A stretch of DNA of 64,000 nt from NCBI GenBank assembly GCA_015223225.1, contig JADFCQ010000002.1, positions 310,001 to 374,000 on the forward strand, given 5' to 3'. The translations under genes and the position numbers were made by a program. Below are positions 18,854 through 29,201 of the stretch, one piece after another; position 1 is the first letter of the stretch, and the number at the start of each line of letters is the position of its first letter. The notes beneath the pieces were generated by a model. That model had not been told where the DNA came from and ran no database searches. It saw only the letters and a list, made by a program, of their open reading frames with translations. The stretch comes from Acetobacteraceae bacterium H6797. Lineage in GTDB: Bacteria; Pseudomonadota; Alphaproteobacteria; Acetobacterales; Acetobacteraceae.

Positions 18854-19285
18854 ATGAAGCGTTGGCTTTTGGCGATGATGCTGGGTGTGCCGCTGGCCGG
18901 CGCCTGGGCGCAGCCGGCGGGTCTGCCCCATGCCTGGCTTTTCGGCTCCTGGACGGGTGGGATCATGCCGGCGGGCGATACGGCCGATCAGAGCTGCACC
19001 GGCTCGCCGAGCGTGATCTTCACCAAGGATGTCGTCATGCGTTCCAGCATGCTCGACGTCGCCTATCGCCAGCGGCTGATCGAGACCGTGCAGGCGACGC
19101 CCAATGGCGTGGAGTTCCGCCTGGTGCCGGCCGGCCAGCAGGGCGCCCGGCTGCCGCTCGATATCGGCTTCGGCTGCGATGGCGACCCGAACCTGCTGCG
19201 CGTCGAGCGCCGTGGGCCGAACGAGATCGCCTTCCCGAACTGCAGCGACTTCCCTTCGGTGCTGAAGCGTTGCGGATCGCCCTGA
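18854..19285 (+). CDS. Small secreted protein of unknown function
   Basis: A 143-residue protein with a clear signal peptide (MKRWLLAMMLGVPLAGAWAQ, likely cut after AWA). The mature part starts with HAWLFGSWTGGIMPAGD and has a cysteine-containing beta-rich look (SCTGSPSVIF, GFGCDGDP, FPNCSDFPSVLKRC). The five cysteines suggest disulfides in the periplasm. A GGAAGGA lies eight bases upstream of the ATG. The gene overlaps the following racemase-like gene by 16 bases, so the two may be co-transcribed. I do not recognise a named family. Confidence 0.72.
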   Translation: MKRWLLAMMLGVPLAGAWAQPAGLPHAWLFGSWTGGIMPAGDTADQSCTGSPSVIFTKDVVMRSSMLDVAYRQRLIETVQATPNGVEFRLVPAGQQGARLPLDIGFGCDGDPNLLRVERRGPNEIAFPNCSDFPSVLKRCGSP

Positions 19286-19899
19286 TCCACGCGCTCCGCC
19301 ATTCGCCGCCCCCGATCGAGGCGGCGATGGCGCGGCTCTGGCCGGAGGCGGAGCCGTTCAACCTGCTCGATGACAGCCTCTCGGCCGATCTCGCGCGGGA
19401 TGGGGCGCTGACCGAGGCAATGACGGCGCGTTTCCATGCCCTGTCGCGCTATGCGCTAGGCACGGGCGCGCGCGCCATTCTCTTCACCTGCTCGGCCTTC
19501 GGCCCCTGCATCGAGGCGGTGGCCGCCGAATTGTCGCCCATGCCGGTGCTCAAGCCGAATGAGGCGATGATCGAGGAGGCCGTCGCGGCCGGAAAGCGCA
19601 TCGGCCTGCTCGCAAGCTTCGCGCCGACACTGAGCAGCATGCCGCCCGAATTCCCCGACAGCGTCGACGTCATCCCCTGCCTCGCCGAGGGGGCGCTCGC
19701 GGCGCTGGATGCGGGCGATGCGGCGACGCATGACCGGCTGGCGGCCGAAGCGGCGCGCGAATTGGCCGATTGCGACGTGATCGCCCTGGCCCAGTTCAGC
19801 CTCGCCCGGGCGGCTGAGGCCATCGCGGCGGCGACGGGCAAGCCCGTGCTGACCACGCCCGATTCCGCCGTTCGGAAGCTGAAATCCCTCCTCGCCTGA
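19270..19899 (+). CDS. Asp/Glu racemase superfamily protein
   Basis: A 209-residue protein of the aspartate/glutamate/hydantoin racemase fold. The N-terminal catalytic cysteine lies in ILFTCSAFGPCIEAV, and the second half has LADCDVIALAQFSLARA, where the partner cysteine is expected. A helix-loop GKRIGLLASFAPTL follows the family pattern. The most plausible start is TTG at 19270, giving RIALIHALRHSPPPIE as the first beta strand; it overlaps the preceding stop by 16 bases and has no strong ribosome-binding site, so translation may be coupled. The substrate cannot be inferred. Confidence 0.75.
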   Translation: MRIALIHALRHSPPPIEAAMARLWPEAEPFNLLDDSLSADLARDGALTEAMTARFHALSRYALGTGARAILFTCSAFGPCIEAVAAELSPMPVLKPNEAMIEEAVAAGKRIGLLASFAPTLSSMPPEFPDSVDVIPCLAEGALAALDAGDAATHDRLAAEAARELADCDVIALAQFSLARAAEAIAAATGKPVLTTPDSAVRKLKSLLA

Positions 19900-19905
19900 G
19901 CCCCG

Positions 19906-20319
19906 TCAGGGCCGGGCCGAGGAGTGGAAATGGAGGATGCGCCAGGCCTCTGTCTCCCGCCGTAGCAGGAGGGTGAAGCGGGCGGGTGTGGAGCGCGGTT
20001 CGCGGTCGATATCGCGCCAGAAGCTTTGCTGGCCGGCGAGCAGCACCAGCCCCTCGCCCACCTCCATCGCCGTGACCTGCTCGAATTCCAGCCGCTTGGG
20101 CATGTCCTTCGCGCCCGCGGCGGCGAAATAGGCGGCGATCCCGGCGGGCTCGGTGGTCGGCGCGGGCATGGTGGTGCCCATGAAAACCGCGCCCGGCGCG
20201 AAACAGGCGAGCAGCGCCGCCTGATCCATCACCGCGAAACCCGCCTGGAAGCGGGCGAGCAGGCCGAGAATGGCCTGCCCCTCCTTCATGCCGGCGAGAG
20301 CCCCTTCGAGGGGGCTCAT
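19906..20319 (-). CDS. SnoaL-like / NTF2-fold protein
   Basis: A 137-residue protein with the cone-shaped NTF2-like fold pattern: an N-terminal helix (AILGLLARFQAGFAVMDQAALLACF), then GAVFMGTTMPAPTTEPAGIAAYF and a C-terminal strand ending FTLLLRRETEAWRILHFHSS. Such proteins are small polar-molecule isomerases, hydrolases or binding proteins. It starts in an ATGA overlap with the stop of the TctC-type gene, so the two are translationally coupled. The function is unknown. Confidence 0.72.
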   Translation of the reverse strand: MSPLEGALAGMKEGQAILGLLARFQAGFAVMDQAALLACFAPGAVFMGTTMPAPTTEPAGIAAYFAAAGAKDMPKRLEFEQVTAMEVGEGLVLLAGQQSFWRDIDREPRSTPARFTLLLRRETEAWRILHFHSSARP

Positions 20320-21308
20320 TCCGGCTTGATGTTGCGCTTGCGGATGAGCTCGCCCCACTTGGCGCGCTCGGCCGCCGCATAGGAGGCGAATTCCTCGGGC
20401 GAGCCGCCGACGGGGTCGATCGAGAGCGGCTCGAGCTTCGCCTTGGTGGCGTCCGAGAGCATGATCTTCCGCGCAGCCTCGGCGAGCTTGGTGATGACCG
20501 GCGCCGGGGTGCCGGCCGGGGCGAAGAAGCCGAAATCGGTCGAGGCGCGATAGCCCGGGAAGCCGCTTTCCGCGACCGTGGGCACATTCGGCGCCTGGCT
20601 GCTGCGCTGGGCGCTGGTCACGGCCAGGGCGCGCAATTCGCCCGACTTCAGATAAGGGATGGCGGTGACGGAATCGACGAAGGAAAGCGCGCATTCCTTC
20701 GACATCACCGCCGTCACGCCCTGGGCGCCGCTACGATAGGGCACGTGCAGCATGGAGGTGCCGGACATGTCGAGCAGCAGTTCCACGCCGAGATGGTTCG
20801 CGACGCCGGAGCCGGCCGAGGCATAGCTGATTGTGCCCGGCTTCTCCTTCGCCGCGTTCAGCAGGTCGGCGAGCGTCTTGTAGGGCGACTTGGGCTCGAC
20901 GCAGATGAACATGGCATTGGTCGCGAGCATGCCGATCGGCGCGAAGCCGTTTTCATTGTCGTAGGGCAGCTTGTCGAAGAGGAAGGGGGCCATGGCGAAG
21001 GTGCCGTTGGGCACCACGCCCAGCGTATAGCCATCGGGCCGCGCGCGGGCGAGGAAGGTTTGCCCCACCGTGCCGCTGGCGCCGGCCCTGTTGTCGACGA
21101 CGAATTGCGCGCCCATCATGGCCGACAATTCCTGCGCCAGGAGGCGAGCGACGAAATCGGTGGAGCCGCCCGGGGCGAAGGGCACCATGACGGCGACGGG
21201 ACGGGTGGGGTAGGCCGCCTGGGCATGGGCTTCCGGCAAACCGATCAGGCCGGTGCCGCTGAGGCCGAGGGCACCCATGAGGGCATGGCGACGCGAGACG
21301 CGCTGCAT
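20316..21308 (-). CDS. Tripartite tricarboxylate transporter substrate-binding protein (TctC/Bug family)
   Basis: A 330-residue periplasmic solute-binding protein. The N-terminus has a twin-arginine-like signal (SRRHALMGALGLSG, cut near AHAQA). The mature part starts YPTRPVAVMVPFAPGGSTDF, the Bug-family hallmark, and continues VVDNRAGASGTVG and ISYASAGSGVANHLGVELL. No TctA/TctB membrane genes lie nearby, which is usual for this expanded family of orphan binding proteins. It is coupled to the downstream SnoaL-like gene and divergent from an amidohydrolase across 112 bases, hinting at a shared catabolic substrate. Confidence 0.92.
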   Translation of the reverse strand: MQRVSRRHALMGALGLSGTGLIGLPEAHAQAAYPTRPVAVMVPFAPGGSTDFVARLLAQELSAMMGAQFVVDNRAGASGTVGQTFLARARPDGYTLGVVPNGTFAMAPFLFDKLPYDNENGFAPIGMLATNAMFICVEPKSPYKTLADLLNAAKEKPGTISYASAGSGVANHLGVELLLDMSGTSMLHVPYRSGAQGVTAVMSKECALSFVDSVTAIPYLKSGELRALAVTSAQRSSQAPNVPTVAESGFPGYRASTDFGFFAPAGTPAPVITKLAEAARKIMLSDATKAKLEPLSIDPVGGSPEEFASYAAAERAKWGELIRKRNIKPE

Positions 21309-21420
21309 CTTTTCTTCCTCCGATTCTTGTTCGCGCCTTTGGCGCTGGACGTTTTAACGAACCGGAGAGTACGGCTTTCAAGACGAACTGCCAACGAAGA
21401 ATCGGCGGGCTGAGGAGAGG

Positions 21421-22653
21421 ATGATGACCAAGACGACCCAGGTGCTGCGCGCCGCTTCGGCCTGGACCGGCCGGGCGGGCGGTATTCTGGCGGCACCCGA
21501 GATTCATGTCACCGCCGGGCGTATCGCCTGGGTCGGGCGGCAGGGCCAGCGGCCGTTGCCGGAAGGCGCGCAGGTGGTGGATCTGGGCTCGCGCCATTTC
21601 CTGCCGGGCTTCATCGACGCGCATCTGCATCTCTGGGGCCTGGACCTCGCCGATGCGACCGGGCTCTGGACCTGGCCCCTGCCCTATCGCGCCATGCGGG
21701 CGGCGGCGGATATGCGCCGGCTGCTCGAGAGCGGCATCACCGCCGTGCGCTGCATGGGCGGGCCGCTGGGGCCCGTGCTCGCCAAGGCCGTGCGCGAAGG
21801 GCATGTCGCGGGGCCGCATGTGGTGGCGGCGGGCGAGTTCATCTGCTCCCGCGCCGGCACCTGGGACCATGCGATCTGGCCGCGCGACTGGGTGGATCAG
21901 CTCGGCATGTTCGCCGATGGCATCGACGAATGTCGAAAGCGGGTGCGCGAGCGCATCCGCGAGGGGGCGGACCTCATCAAGATCGGGGGTTCGGTCGGCG
22001 AGCATACCGACACGCTGCGCCAATGGGGGAACGACCCGGCGAAGCTGCGGCTTTCCTATTCGGATGGGGAAGTGGCGGTGCTGGTGGAGGAGGCCCATCG
22101 CAACGGCCTGCCCGTCGCGACGCATGCCATCGGTGAGGCCGCGGTGCGTCAGGCGCTGGAGGCGGGCGTAGACAGTATCGAGCACGGGCACGGCATCGGC
22201 GAGGAGACGGCGCGGATGCTGGCCGGGAGCGGCGCGGCCCTGGTGCCGACGCTGAGCCTGCCCGCGTTGCGTGCGAAAAGCGCCCCGCCGCCGGTCGCCG
22301 CGCATTGGCAGCGGCACCGCGATGTGCAGATCGCCTCGCTGCAACTGGCGCTGAAGCATGGCGCGCGGATCGTGGCCGGCACCGATTTCGTCGGCCCGCC
22401 CTTCACGCCCCTAGGGCCGGATGCGATGGAAATGGAATTGCTGGCCGAGGCGGGGATGAGCGCCGAGCAGGCGCTGATCGCGGGCACCAGCGGTGCCGCC
22501 GCCCTCCTGGGCCTGGAAACCGGCGCCCTGGAGCCCGGCCTCAGCGCCGATATCCTGGCGCTGGATGGCGACCCGCTGGCGCGGATCGGCGCGGTGCGCG
22601 AGGTCGCCTTCGTGATGAAGTCAGGCGTGGTCTATCGGGAGCCGCCAGCTTGA
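21421..22653 (+). CDS. Amidohydrolase family protein (imidazolonepropionase / Xaa-Pro dipeptidase-like)
   Basis: A 410-residue metal-dependent amidohydrolase. Metal ligands appear in PGFIDAHLHLWG, in DLIKIGGSVGEH (carboxylated lysine region), in PVATHAIGEAAVRQAL and SIEHGHGIGEETARML (histidines), and in IVAGTDFVGPP (aspartate). The domain layout resembles the group acting on N-acyl or prolyl amino acids. A TGAGGAGAGG ribosome-binding site precedes two tandem ATG codons; the first is used here. No signal peptide is seen. The divergent TctC-type gene may supply its substrate; this is inference. Confidence 0.85.
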   Translation: MMTKTTQVLRAASAWTGRAGGILAAPEIHVTAGRIAWVGRQGQRPLPEGAQVVDLGSRHFLPGFIDAHLHLWGLDLADATGLWTWPLPYRAMRAAADMRRLLESGITAVRCMGGPLGPVLAKAVREGHVAGPHVVAAGEFICSRAGTWDHAIWPRDWVDQLGMFADGIDECRKRVRERIREGADLIKIGGSVGEHTDTLRQWGNDPAKLRLSYSDGEVAVLVEEAHRNGLPVATHAIGEAAVRQALEAGVDSIEHGHGIGEETARMLAGSGAALVPTLSLPALRAKSAPPPVAAHWQRHRDVQIASLQLALKHGARIVAGTDFVGPPFTPLGPDAMEMELLAEAGMSAEQALIAGTSGAAALLGLETGALEPGLSADILALDGDPLARIGAVREVAFVMKSGVVYREPPA

Positions 22654-22665
22654 TGAAACAGTCTC

Positions 22666-23037
22666 TCAGACGTGAAAGCTCTCGCCGCAGCCGCAGCGGC
22701 CCTTCTCGTTCGGATTGGTGAAGGTGAAGCCCGCGGAAAGCGCCTTCACCTCGTAATCCATCACGGTGCCGATGAGGAAGAGCGTCGCCTTGCGGTCGAC
22801 GAGCACAGTGACGTCCTTGTCCGTCACCACCTCATCCGTCGGCGCGGCGGCCTCGACCCAGTTCAGGTCATAGGCCATGCCCGAGCAGCCCTTGGTTTTC
22901 ACGGCGATGCGGAGAAGCTTGCCATTCTCACCCGCCTCATAGAGCGAGCGCAGGCGTTCGGCCGCCGCATCCGTCAATTGCATCAACGGCGGCAGAGCGC
23001 GGGGGGCACGGCTGGGCTGGCTGGTAGTGGTGCTCAT
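22666..23037 (-). CDS. sufA: A-type iron-sulfur carrier protein SufA
   Basis: Carries assembled Fe-S clusters from the SufBCD scaffold to apo-proteins. The 123 residues include the three conserved cluster cysteines C51 (KTKGCSGMAYDLNW) and C115/C117 (GRCGCGESF). The ATG at 23037 was preferred over one six bases upstream because GGGG lies at a proper distance only for the inner codon. It is the last gene of the suf operon, 24 bases after sufT. Its end converges with the amidohydrolase gene. Confidence 0.92.
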   Translation of the reverse strand: MSTTTSQPSRAPRALPPLMQLTDAAAERLRSLYEAGENGKLLRIAVKTKGCSGMAYDLNWVEAAAPTDEVVTDKDVTVLVDRKATLFLIGTVMDYEVKALSAGFTFTNPNEKGRCGCGESFHV

Positions 23038-23061
23038 GGTCATCCCCGATCGTGTATCGGC

Positions 23062-23418
23062 TCAGTACATATTCAGGGCGAGGCGCGCGTCCTCGCTCAT
23101 GCGGGACTGGTCCCATGGCGGGTCCCAGACCACCTCCACCTCGACGTCGGAGACGCCGGGCAGCGCGCGGATGGCTTCCTCGACCTGGCTCGGCAGTTCC
23201 TGCGCGGAGGGGCAGGACGGCGTGGTGAGGGTCATCTCGACCTTGACCTTGCCGTCATCCTCGATGTCGAAGGAATAGACGAGGCCGAGTTCGTAGATAT
23301 TCACCGGGATCTCGGGGTCATAGACCGTGCCGATGGCGCCGATCACCGCGTCTTCCGTGACCTTGGGCGGCGTTTCCCCGTCGGGCGTCCAGCTGCCGTG
23401 GGCGGTTTCTTCACTCAC
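23062..23418 (-). CDS. sufT: SUF system assembly protein SufT (MIP18/DUF59)
   Basis: A 118-residue MIP18-family protein that helps mature Fe-S proteins. Conserved segments are VYDPEIPVNIYELGLVY, TLTTPSCPSAQELP with the conserved cysteine, and VEVVWDPPWDQSRMSEDARLALN. The start is GTG 23418: AAGGAGG lies six bases upstream, and it overlaps the sufU stop by 8 bases. A longer in-frame ATG start would add a basic tail without homology and was rejected. Confidence 0.92.
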   Translation of the reverse strand: MSEETAHGSWTPDGETPPKVTEDAVIGAIGTVYDPEIPVNIYELGLVYSFDIEDDGKVKVEMTLTTPSCPSAQELPSQVEEAIRALPGVSDVEVEVVWDPPWDQSRMSEDARLALNMY

Positions 23419-23878
23419 TGCTCGCCTCCTTCTGCCCGCCCTCGAGCGCGGCATTGAGCGTGTGCCAGGCGAGCGTCGCGCATTTCACCCGCGAGGGATA
23501 TTCCGCGACGCCGCCCAGAACCTGCAGCCGCTCCATCTCCTCGGCCAGGGCCTCGCCGCAATCGGGGCAGGTGCCGCTCATCGCGAGGTCCCGGAAGCAG
23601 GCGCCGAGCGCCTTGGCCTCCTCGGGGGACTTGCCCTTGACCGTCTCGGTCATGAGCGAGGCCGAGGCCATGGAGATCGCGCAGCCCTTGCCTTCGAAGG
23701 CCGCATCGAGAATGCGCCCGTCCGGCCCCATGGCGAGGTCGAGCTGCATGCGATCGCCGCACATCGGGTTGTCGCCGCGCGCCTGCAGGCTGGGATTCTC
23801 CAGCCGGCGGAAATTGCGCGGCTTGCGGCCGTGATCGAGGATGACTTCCTGATACAGGTCGCGCAGATCGTCGAACAT
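23411..23878 (-). CDS. sufU: Fe-S cluster assembly sulfur-transfer protein SufU
   Basis: Accepts persulfide sulfur from SufS. The 155-residue protein has the zinc-site residues C40, D42, C66 and C133 (NPMCGDRM, FEGKGCAISMASAS, VKCATLAWHTL). It also has the insertion around 85-110 (ALGACFRDLAMSGTCPDCGE) that distinguishes SufU from IscU, here with an extra CPDC pair. The ATG at 23878 was chosen; a TTG codon precedes it directly. It sits between sufS and sufT, and no sufE is present. Confidence 0.92.
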   Translation of the reverse strand: MFDDLRDLYQEVILDHGRKPRNFRRLENPSLQARGDNPMCGDRMQLDLAMGPDGRILDAAFEGKGCAISMASASLMTETVKGKSPEEAKALGACFRDLAMSGTCPDCGEALAEEMERLQVLGGVAEYPSRVKCATLAWHTLNAALEGGQKEASSE

Positions 23879-23891
23879 CAACGCTGATCCT

Positions 23892-25133
23892 TCATCGGAA
23901 AAACTTGCGCGCCTCGGTCAGCGCCTCGGCCAGGTAATCGACTTCCTGGACCGTGGTGTAGAGACCGAAGGAGGCACGCGCCGTGCTTTCCACACCAAAT
24001 CGGGTGTGCAAGGGCTCGGCGCAATGCCGGCCGGAGCGCACGGCGATGCCCGTACGGTCGAGCAGGGTTGCGAGATCATGCGCATGGGCGGCGTCGAGCG
24101 AGAAGGAGAAGACGCCGCCGCGGTCCTGCGCCTTGCCCAAGACCGTGAGGCCCTCGATCTTGGCGAGCGCCGCGCTGGCATGCTCGGTCAGCACGCGCTC
24201 ATGCGCCTCGATGGCCTTCATGCCGATCTTGGTCACATAGTCGATGGCCGCATGCAGGCCCACGGCCTCCACGATCGGCGGCGTGCCCGCCTCGAAACGC
24301 GCGGGCGGCTGGGCCCAGATGGAACGCTCGATCGTCACCTCGGCGATCATGTCGCCGCCGCCCAGGAAGGGCGGCATGGCATCGAGCAACTCCTTCCGCG
24401 CCCAAAGCACGCCGATGCCGGTCGGGCCATAGAGCTTGTGGCCGGTGAAGACGTAGAAGTCGCAGCCCAGGGCCTGCACGTCCACCGCACGATGCACGGC
24501 CGCCTGGCTGCCGTCGAGCAGCAGCTTGGCGCCCTTGGTATGGGCCATGGCGGCCAAGCGCTCGGCCGGCGTCACCGTGCCCAGCACGTTGGACATATGG
24601 GTGACAGCGAAGAGCCCGACCTTGCCGTCGGCCAGCTTCTTCTGGACATCGTCGAGATCGAGCTCGCCCGCATCGGTCACGCGGGCGACGCGCAGATCGA
24701 TGCCATGCGCATCCCGCAGCATCTGCCAGGGGACGAGATTGGCATGGTGCTCCATCTCGCTGATCAGCACCGCCTGGCCGGGCTTCAGGATGCCCCGCCC
24801 ATAGCTATGGGCGACGAGGTTGATCGCGCCCGTGCTGGACTGCGTGAAGACGATCTCGCGCTCATCCGCCGCATTGAGGAAGCGCGCCACGGCCATGCGC
24901 GCGGCCTCATAGGCGGCGGTCGATTCCTCGGAGAGGAAATAGGCGCCGCGATGGACATTGGCGTAACGGGCCTCGAGCATCCGCGTCATCGCGTCGATCA
25001 CGGCGCGCGGCTTCTGCGCGCTCGCACCGCTATCGAGGAAGACGAGCTTCTTGCCGCGAACGGTCTGCGACAGGATGGGGAAGTCCTGGCGGATCTTCTC
25101 GACGTCGAAGCCGGTTGCCAATGTGCCATCCAT
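23892..25133 (-). CDS. sufS: Cysteine desulfurase SufS
   Basis: PLP-dependent enzyme that converts cysteine to alanine and a protein persulfide. The 413 residues include the PLP lysine K233 (FTGHKLYGPTGIGVLW), the pyridine-ring pocket around EMEHHANLVPW and the catalytic cysteine C371 (SGRHCAEPLHTRFG), the short-loop type II arrangement typical of SufS. ATG at 25133 shares its A with the sufD TGA stop. A GTG just upstream could also serve. The partner is SufU, the next gene. Confidence 0.95.
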   Translation of the reverse strand: MDGTLATGFDVEKIRQDFPILSQTVRGKKLVFLDSGASAQKPRAVIDAMTRMLEARYANVHRGAYFLSEESTAAYEAARMAVARFLNAADEREIVFTQSSTGAINLVAHSYGRGILKPGQAVLISEMEHHANLVPWQMLRDAHGIDLRVARVTDAGELDLDDVQKKLADGKVGLFAVTHMSNVLGTVTPAERLAAMAHTKGAKLLLDGSQAAVHRAVDVQALGCDFYVFTGHKLYGPTGIGVLWARKELLDAMPPFLGGGDMIAEVTIERSIWAQPPARFEAGTPPIVEAVGLHAAIDYVTKIGMKAIEAHERVLTEHASAALAKIEGLTVLGKAQDRGGVFSFSLDAAHAHDLATLLDRTGIAVRSGRHCAEPLHTRFGVESTARASFGLYTTVQEVDYLAEALTEARKFFR

Positions 25134-26430
25134 CACGCAGCCACTCCCTGCTGCTTCGGCCGCCATGCGCCGATGATGCCCTCGACCACTTCGCGCAGCT
25201 TGGGGTCGTTCACGACCTCCACGGCTTCGACAAGGAAGGCCTCGACCAGCATGGCCCGGGCCTGCTCCTGCGGGATACCGCGGCTGCGGAGGAAGAAGAG
25301 CGCATCCTCATCCAGCGCACCGGCCGTCGCGCCATGGCTGCACTTCACGTCATCGGCGTAGATTTCCAGCTGCGGCTTGCTGTCGATCTCGGCCTCGTCG
25401 CTCAGCAGCAGCGCCTGGTTCATCTGGTAGCCGTCGGTCTTTTGCGCGGCCTGACGCACCAGGATCTTGCCCTGGAACACGCCCTTGGAACGGCCCGAGA
25501 GCACGCTCTTGTAGGTCTGACGGCTCGGGCAATTCGGCGCGGCATGGTCGAGTGCCGTGAAGCTGTCGGCATGCTGGCCATCCTCCAGCATCTGAACGCC
25601 GTTCAGATGGGCGGCGGCGGCGGTGCCGAGCAGGCCGACATGGATCTCGTTGCGCACCAGCTTGCCGCCGGCATTCAGCACGAAATTGTCGTAGGTGCCT
25701 TCGCTCTCGACGGAGGCATAGACCGTCGCGAGCTGGAAGCCCTCGCGGCTTTCCTGCTGCAACCGGCCATGCACCAGCGTCGCCTTCTCGGCCACGCTGA
25801 TCTCGAAGACCGGGTTGTGCAGATATTTGCCGGTGCCCTGCGCGCTCTCGATCAGCGTCAGGCTCGCGCCCTTCGCCAGACGGATGAGGTGGCGCGGGTG
25901 GAAGGCGGCCGGGCGGCCGTAATCCAGTGCGAGGGACAGCAGCTCGATCTCGCCGCCCTCGACGCCCTCGGCCAGGTCGATGAACAGCCCATCCTCGAAA
26001 AGGGCGGTGTTCAGCGCGGCCATGGGCTCACGATCCGGGCGGGCCAGATCGCCGATCACGCCTTCGAGTTCCGGCAGCACGGCGGCCAGGCTCTCCACGC
26101 GATAGGGCGCACCGTCGAGCGTGGAGAGGTCCGGCCGGAAGCGGCCATCGACGAAGACGGCGCGGCGATCGGCGCGCGCGGCGGGCAGCGCGGGGCCGCC
26201 CGAAACCGGCGTCAGCGGCTCGCCGAACTGGGTCGCGGCGATGGCGCTCAGATTGGTGTATTTCCACGCCTCGTTGCGCTGCGTCGGGAAGCCGAGCTGG
26301 CGGAAGGAGGCCGCGGAAAGCTCGCGCATGGTCGCGAGCCAGGGAAGCTGCGCACCCGGGAGATGCGCCTTCAGCCCCTCATGCCGGCCGACGAAACCCT
26401 CGACGCCGACGAAGCCTTCGCTCTTCTCGC

Positions 26431-26434
<4 letters not shown>
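25133..26434 (-). CDS. sufD: Fe-S cluster scaffold protein SufD
   Basis: A component of the SufBC2D scaffold, 433 residues. It shows the SufB/SufD beta-helix core, with SESEGTYDNFVLNAGG-like spacing, PNCPSRQTYKSVLSGRSKGVFQGKILV and KTDGYQMNQALLLSDEAEIDSKPQLEIYADDVKCSHGATAG. The conserved C-terminal CSHGATAG motif carries the cysteine and histidine near the SufB interface. ATGA overlap with sufC upstream and a TGATG overlap with sufS downstream show tight coupling. Confidence 0.95.
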
Positions 26435-27183
<749 letters not shown>

Positions 27184-27184
27184 C

Positions 27185-28681
27185 TCAGCCCACCGAACCT
27201 TCAAGAGAAATCTGCAACAGCTTCTGAGCCTCGACGGCGAATTCCATCGGCAGCTCCTTCAGGACTTCACGGCAGAAGCCGTTCACGATCAGCCCGACCG
27301 CATCTTCCTGCGACAGGCCGCGCTGCCGGCAATAGAAGAGCTGGTCCTCGGCGATGCGGCTCGTTGTCGCCTCATGCTCCACCTTCGCGCTCATGCAGCG
27401 GTTCTCGATATAGGGCACCGTATGGGCGCCGCAGAGATCGCCGATCAGCAAGCTGTCGCACTGGGTGAAGTTGCGCGCGCCGCTCGCCTTGGGGCTGATG
27501 CGCACCAGGCCGCGATAGGTGTTCTGGCCATGCCCGGCCGAGATGCCCTTCGAGACGATGGTCGAGGTGGTGTTCTTGCCGATATGGAACATTTTTGTTC
27601 CTGTATCGGCCTGCTGATAGTTGTTCGTGATGGCGACGCTGTAAAATTCGCCGACGCTCTCTTCGCCGATCAGCAGGCAGGAAGGATATTTCCAGGTGAT
27701 CGCGGAACCGGTTTCCACCTGAGTCCAGCTCACCTTCGAGCGCTTGCCGCGGCAGGCGGCGCGCTTGGTGACGAAGTTGTAGATGCCGCCCTTGCCGTTT
27801 TCGTCGCCCGGATACCAGTTCTGGACCGTGCTGTACTTGATCGTGGCATCGTCATGCGCGACCAGCTCGACCACCGCGGCATGCAGCTGGTTCTCGTCGC
27901 GCATCGGCGCGGTGCAGCCCTCCAGATAGGAGACGTGGCTGCCCTCGTCGGCGATGATCAGCGTGCGCTCGAACTGGCCCGTGCTCTTGGCGTTGATGCG
28001 GAAATAGGTGGACAGCTCCATCGGGCAACGGACGCCCTTTGGGATGTAGACGAAGCTGCCATCGGTGAAGACGGCGCTGTTGAGTGCTGCGAAGAAATTG
28101 TCGCCCTGCGGCACCACCGAGCCGAGATACTGCTTCACCAGCTCCGGATGCTCCTGCACCGCCTCGGAGATGGCGCAGAAGATGATGCCCTCCTTCGCCA
28201 GCCGCTCCTTATAGGAGGTGGCGACGGAGACGCTGTCGAAAACCGCATCGACCGCGACCGGCATGCGCCCCTCGGCCGGGCTTTCGCCCGCGCCCTCGAC
28301 GCCCGCGAGGATGGCCTGCTCCTTCAGGGGGATGCCGAGCTTCTCATAGGTGCGCAGCAGCTCGGGATCGACCTCGTCGAGCGACTTCGGACCGGCCTTC
28401 TGCTTCGGCGCCGCGTAGTAATAGGCATCCTGATAGTCGATCGGCGGGTAGTTCACGGCGGCCCATTTGGGCTCGACCATGGTCTTCCACAGCGCGAAGG
28501 CCTTCAGCCGCCATTCGAGGAGCCATTCCGGCTCGTTCTTCTTCGCCGAGATGAAGCGGACGATGTCCTCGTTGAGCCCCTTCGGGGCCATCTCCATCTC
28601 GATATCCGTCTCGAACCCGTACTTATACGGGCCTTCGGTGACGTTCTGAACGGTATCGAGGGTTTCGGCGACGGCAGGCAT
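27185..28681 (-). CDS. sufB: Fe-S cluster scaffold protein SufB
   Basis: The main scaffold on which the nascent cluster is built, 498 residues. Recognisable pieces are [74 protein letters not shown] and [19 protein letters not shown]. The last includes the conserved SufB cysteine region. The start at 28681 has AGGA 11 bases upstream; longer in-frame starts overlap the regulator gene. It is the first structural gene, 11 bases after the Rrf2 regulator. Confidence 0.96.
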   Translation of the reverse strand: MPAVAETLDTVQNVTEGPYKYGFETDIEMEMAPKGLNEDIVRFISAKKNEPEWLLEWRLKAFALWKTMVEPKWAAVNYPPIDYQDAYYYAAPKQKAGPKSLDEVDPELLRTYEKLGIPLKEQAILAGVEGAGESPAEGRMPVAVDAVFDSVSVATSYKERLAKEGIIFCAISEAVQEHPELVKQYLGSVVPQGDNFFAALNSAVFTDGSFVYIPKGVRCPMELSTYFRINAKSTGQFERTLIIADEGSHVSYLEGCTAPMRDENQLHAAVVELVAHDDATIKYSTVQNWYPGDENGKGGIYNFVTKRAACRGKRSKVSWTQVETGSAITWKYPSCLLIGEESVGEFYSVAITNNYQQADTGTKMFHIGKNTTSTIVSKGISAGHGQNTYRGLVRISPKASGARNFTQCDSLLIGDLCGAHTVPYIENRCMSAKVEHEATTSRIAEDQLFYCRQRGLSQEDAVGLIVNGFCREVLKELPMEFAVEAQKLLQISLEGSVG

Positions 28682-28692
28682 TTCTTTGGATC

Positions 28693-29166
28693 CTACTCGG
28701 CAGGCAGTGCAGTCGTGACGGGAGCGGCGGCATGGGCATGTCCACCGCATTGTCGGAGCCCCTGGCCTGGGGGGCGTAGGTCGGCCAGGGTGATGTCGGC
28801 GAGGGCCGACCGGATGGCGTCGTTCACCTTATCCCACTGGCCCCGCACCTGGCAGAGGCACTCGGCCTCGCAGCCACCCTGGGCGCCATCGACGCAGGCG
28901 GTGAGGGCGATCGGGCCGTCGATGGCCACGATCACGTCGGAAACCGGGATCGCCGCCAGTGGCCGCGTCAGCCGATAGCCCCCGCCCGCCCCGCGCTGAC
29001 CTTCGACCAACTCGGCATGGGCCAGCAATTTCAGGACTTTGGAGACCGTCGGCTCGGCCACGCCCGTTGCCTGTGCCAGGGCCGGCGCATTGCGCACGCC
29101 CCCTTCGGCATCGAGCCGCATCAGCACCACCACGGCGTAATCGGTTAGCTTCGACAAACGAAGCAC
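28693..29166 (-). CDS. SUF system Fe-S cluster assembly regulator (Rrf2/IscR-like)
   Basis: A 157-residue Rrf2-family regulator with an N-terminal winged helix ([20 protein letters not shown], then [20 protein letters not shown]). The wing contains [15 protein letters not shown]. Four cysteines, C91, C99, C103 and C105, lie where IscR-type proteins bind an Fe-S cluster ([15 protein letters not shown]). It heads the suf operon and probably represses it when clusters are sufficient. The best-fit name is the SUF-associated member of the family, not IscR itself. Confidence 0.92.
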   Translation of the reverse strand: MLRLSKLTDYAVVVLMRLDAEGGVRNAPALAQATGVAEPTVSKVLKLLAHAELVEGQRGAGGGYRLTRPLAAIPVSDVIVAIDGPIALTACVDGAQGGCEAECLCQVRGQWDKVNDAIRSALADITLADLRPPGQGLRQCGGHAHAAAPVTTALPAE

Positions 29167-29186
29167 GACGGCTCTACCCCTAAAGC

Positions 29187-29201
29187 GGACCCCAGCGGTC
29201 C
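29187..29201 (-). promoter_or_regulatory. Inverted repeat upstream of the suf operon
   Basis: GGACC and GGTCC arms are separated by 5 bases, about 20 bases upstream of the regulator start. The placement suits an autoregulatory operator, but it does not match a known IscR box. Confidence 0.25.

Noticed and set aside
13712..19285. A 1857-codon open frame on the plus strand opposite rnc, lepB, rsh and rpoZ
   Set aside because: It is antisense to well-conserved genes, has low-complexity GC-driven composition and no recognisable domain; only its last 143 codons (18854-19285) look real.
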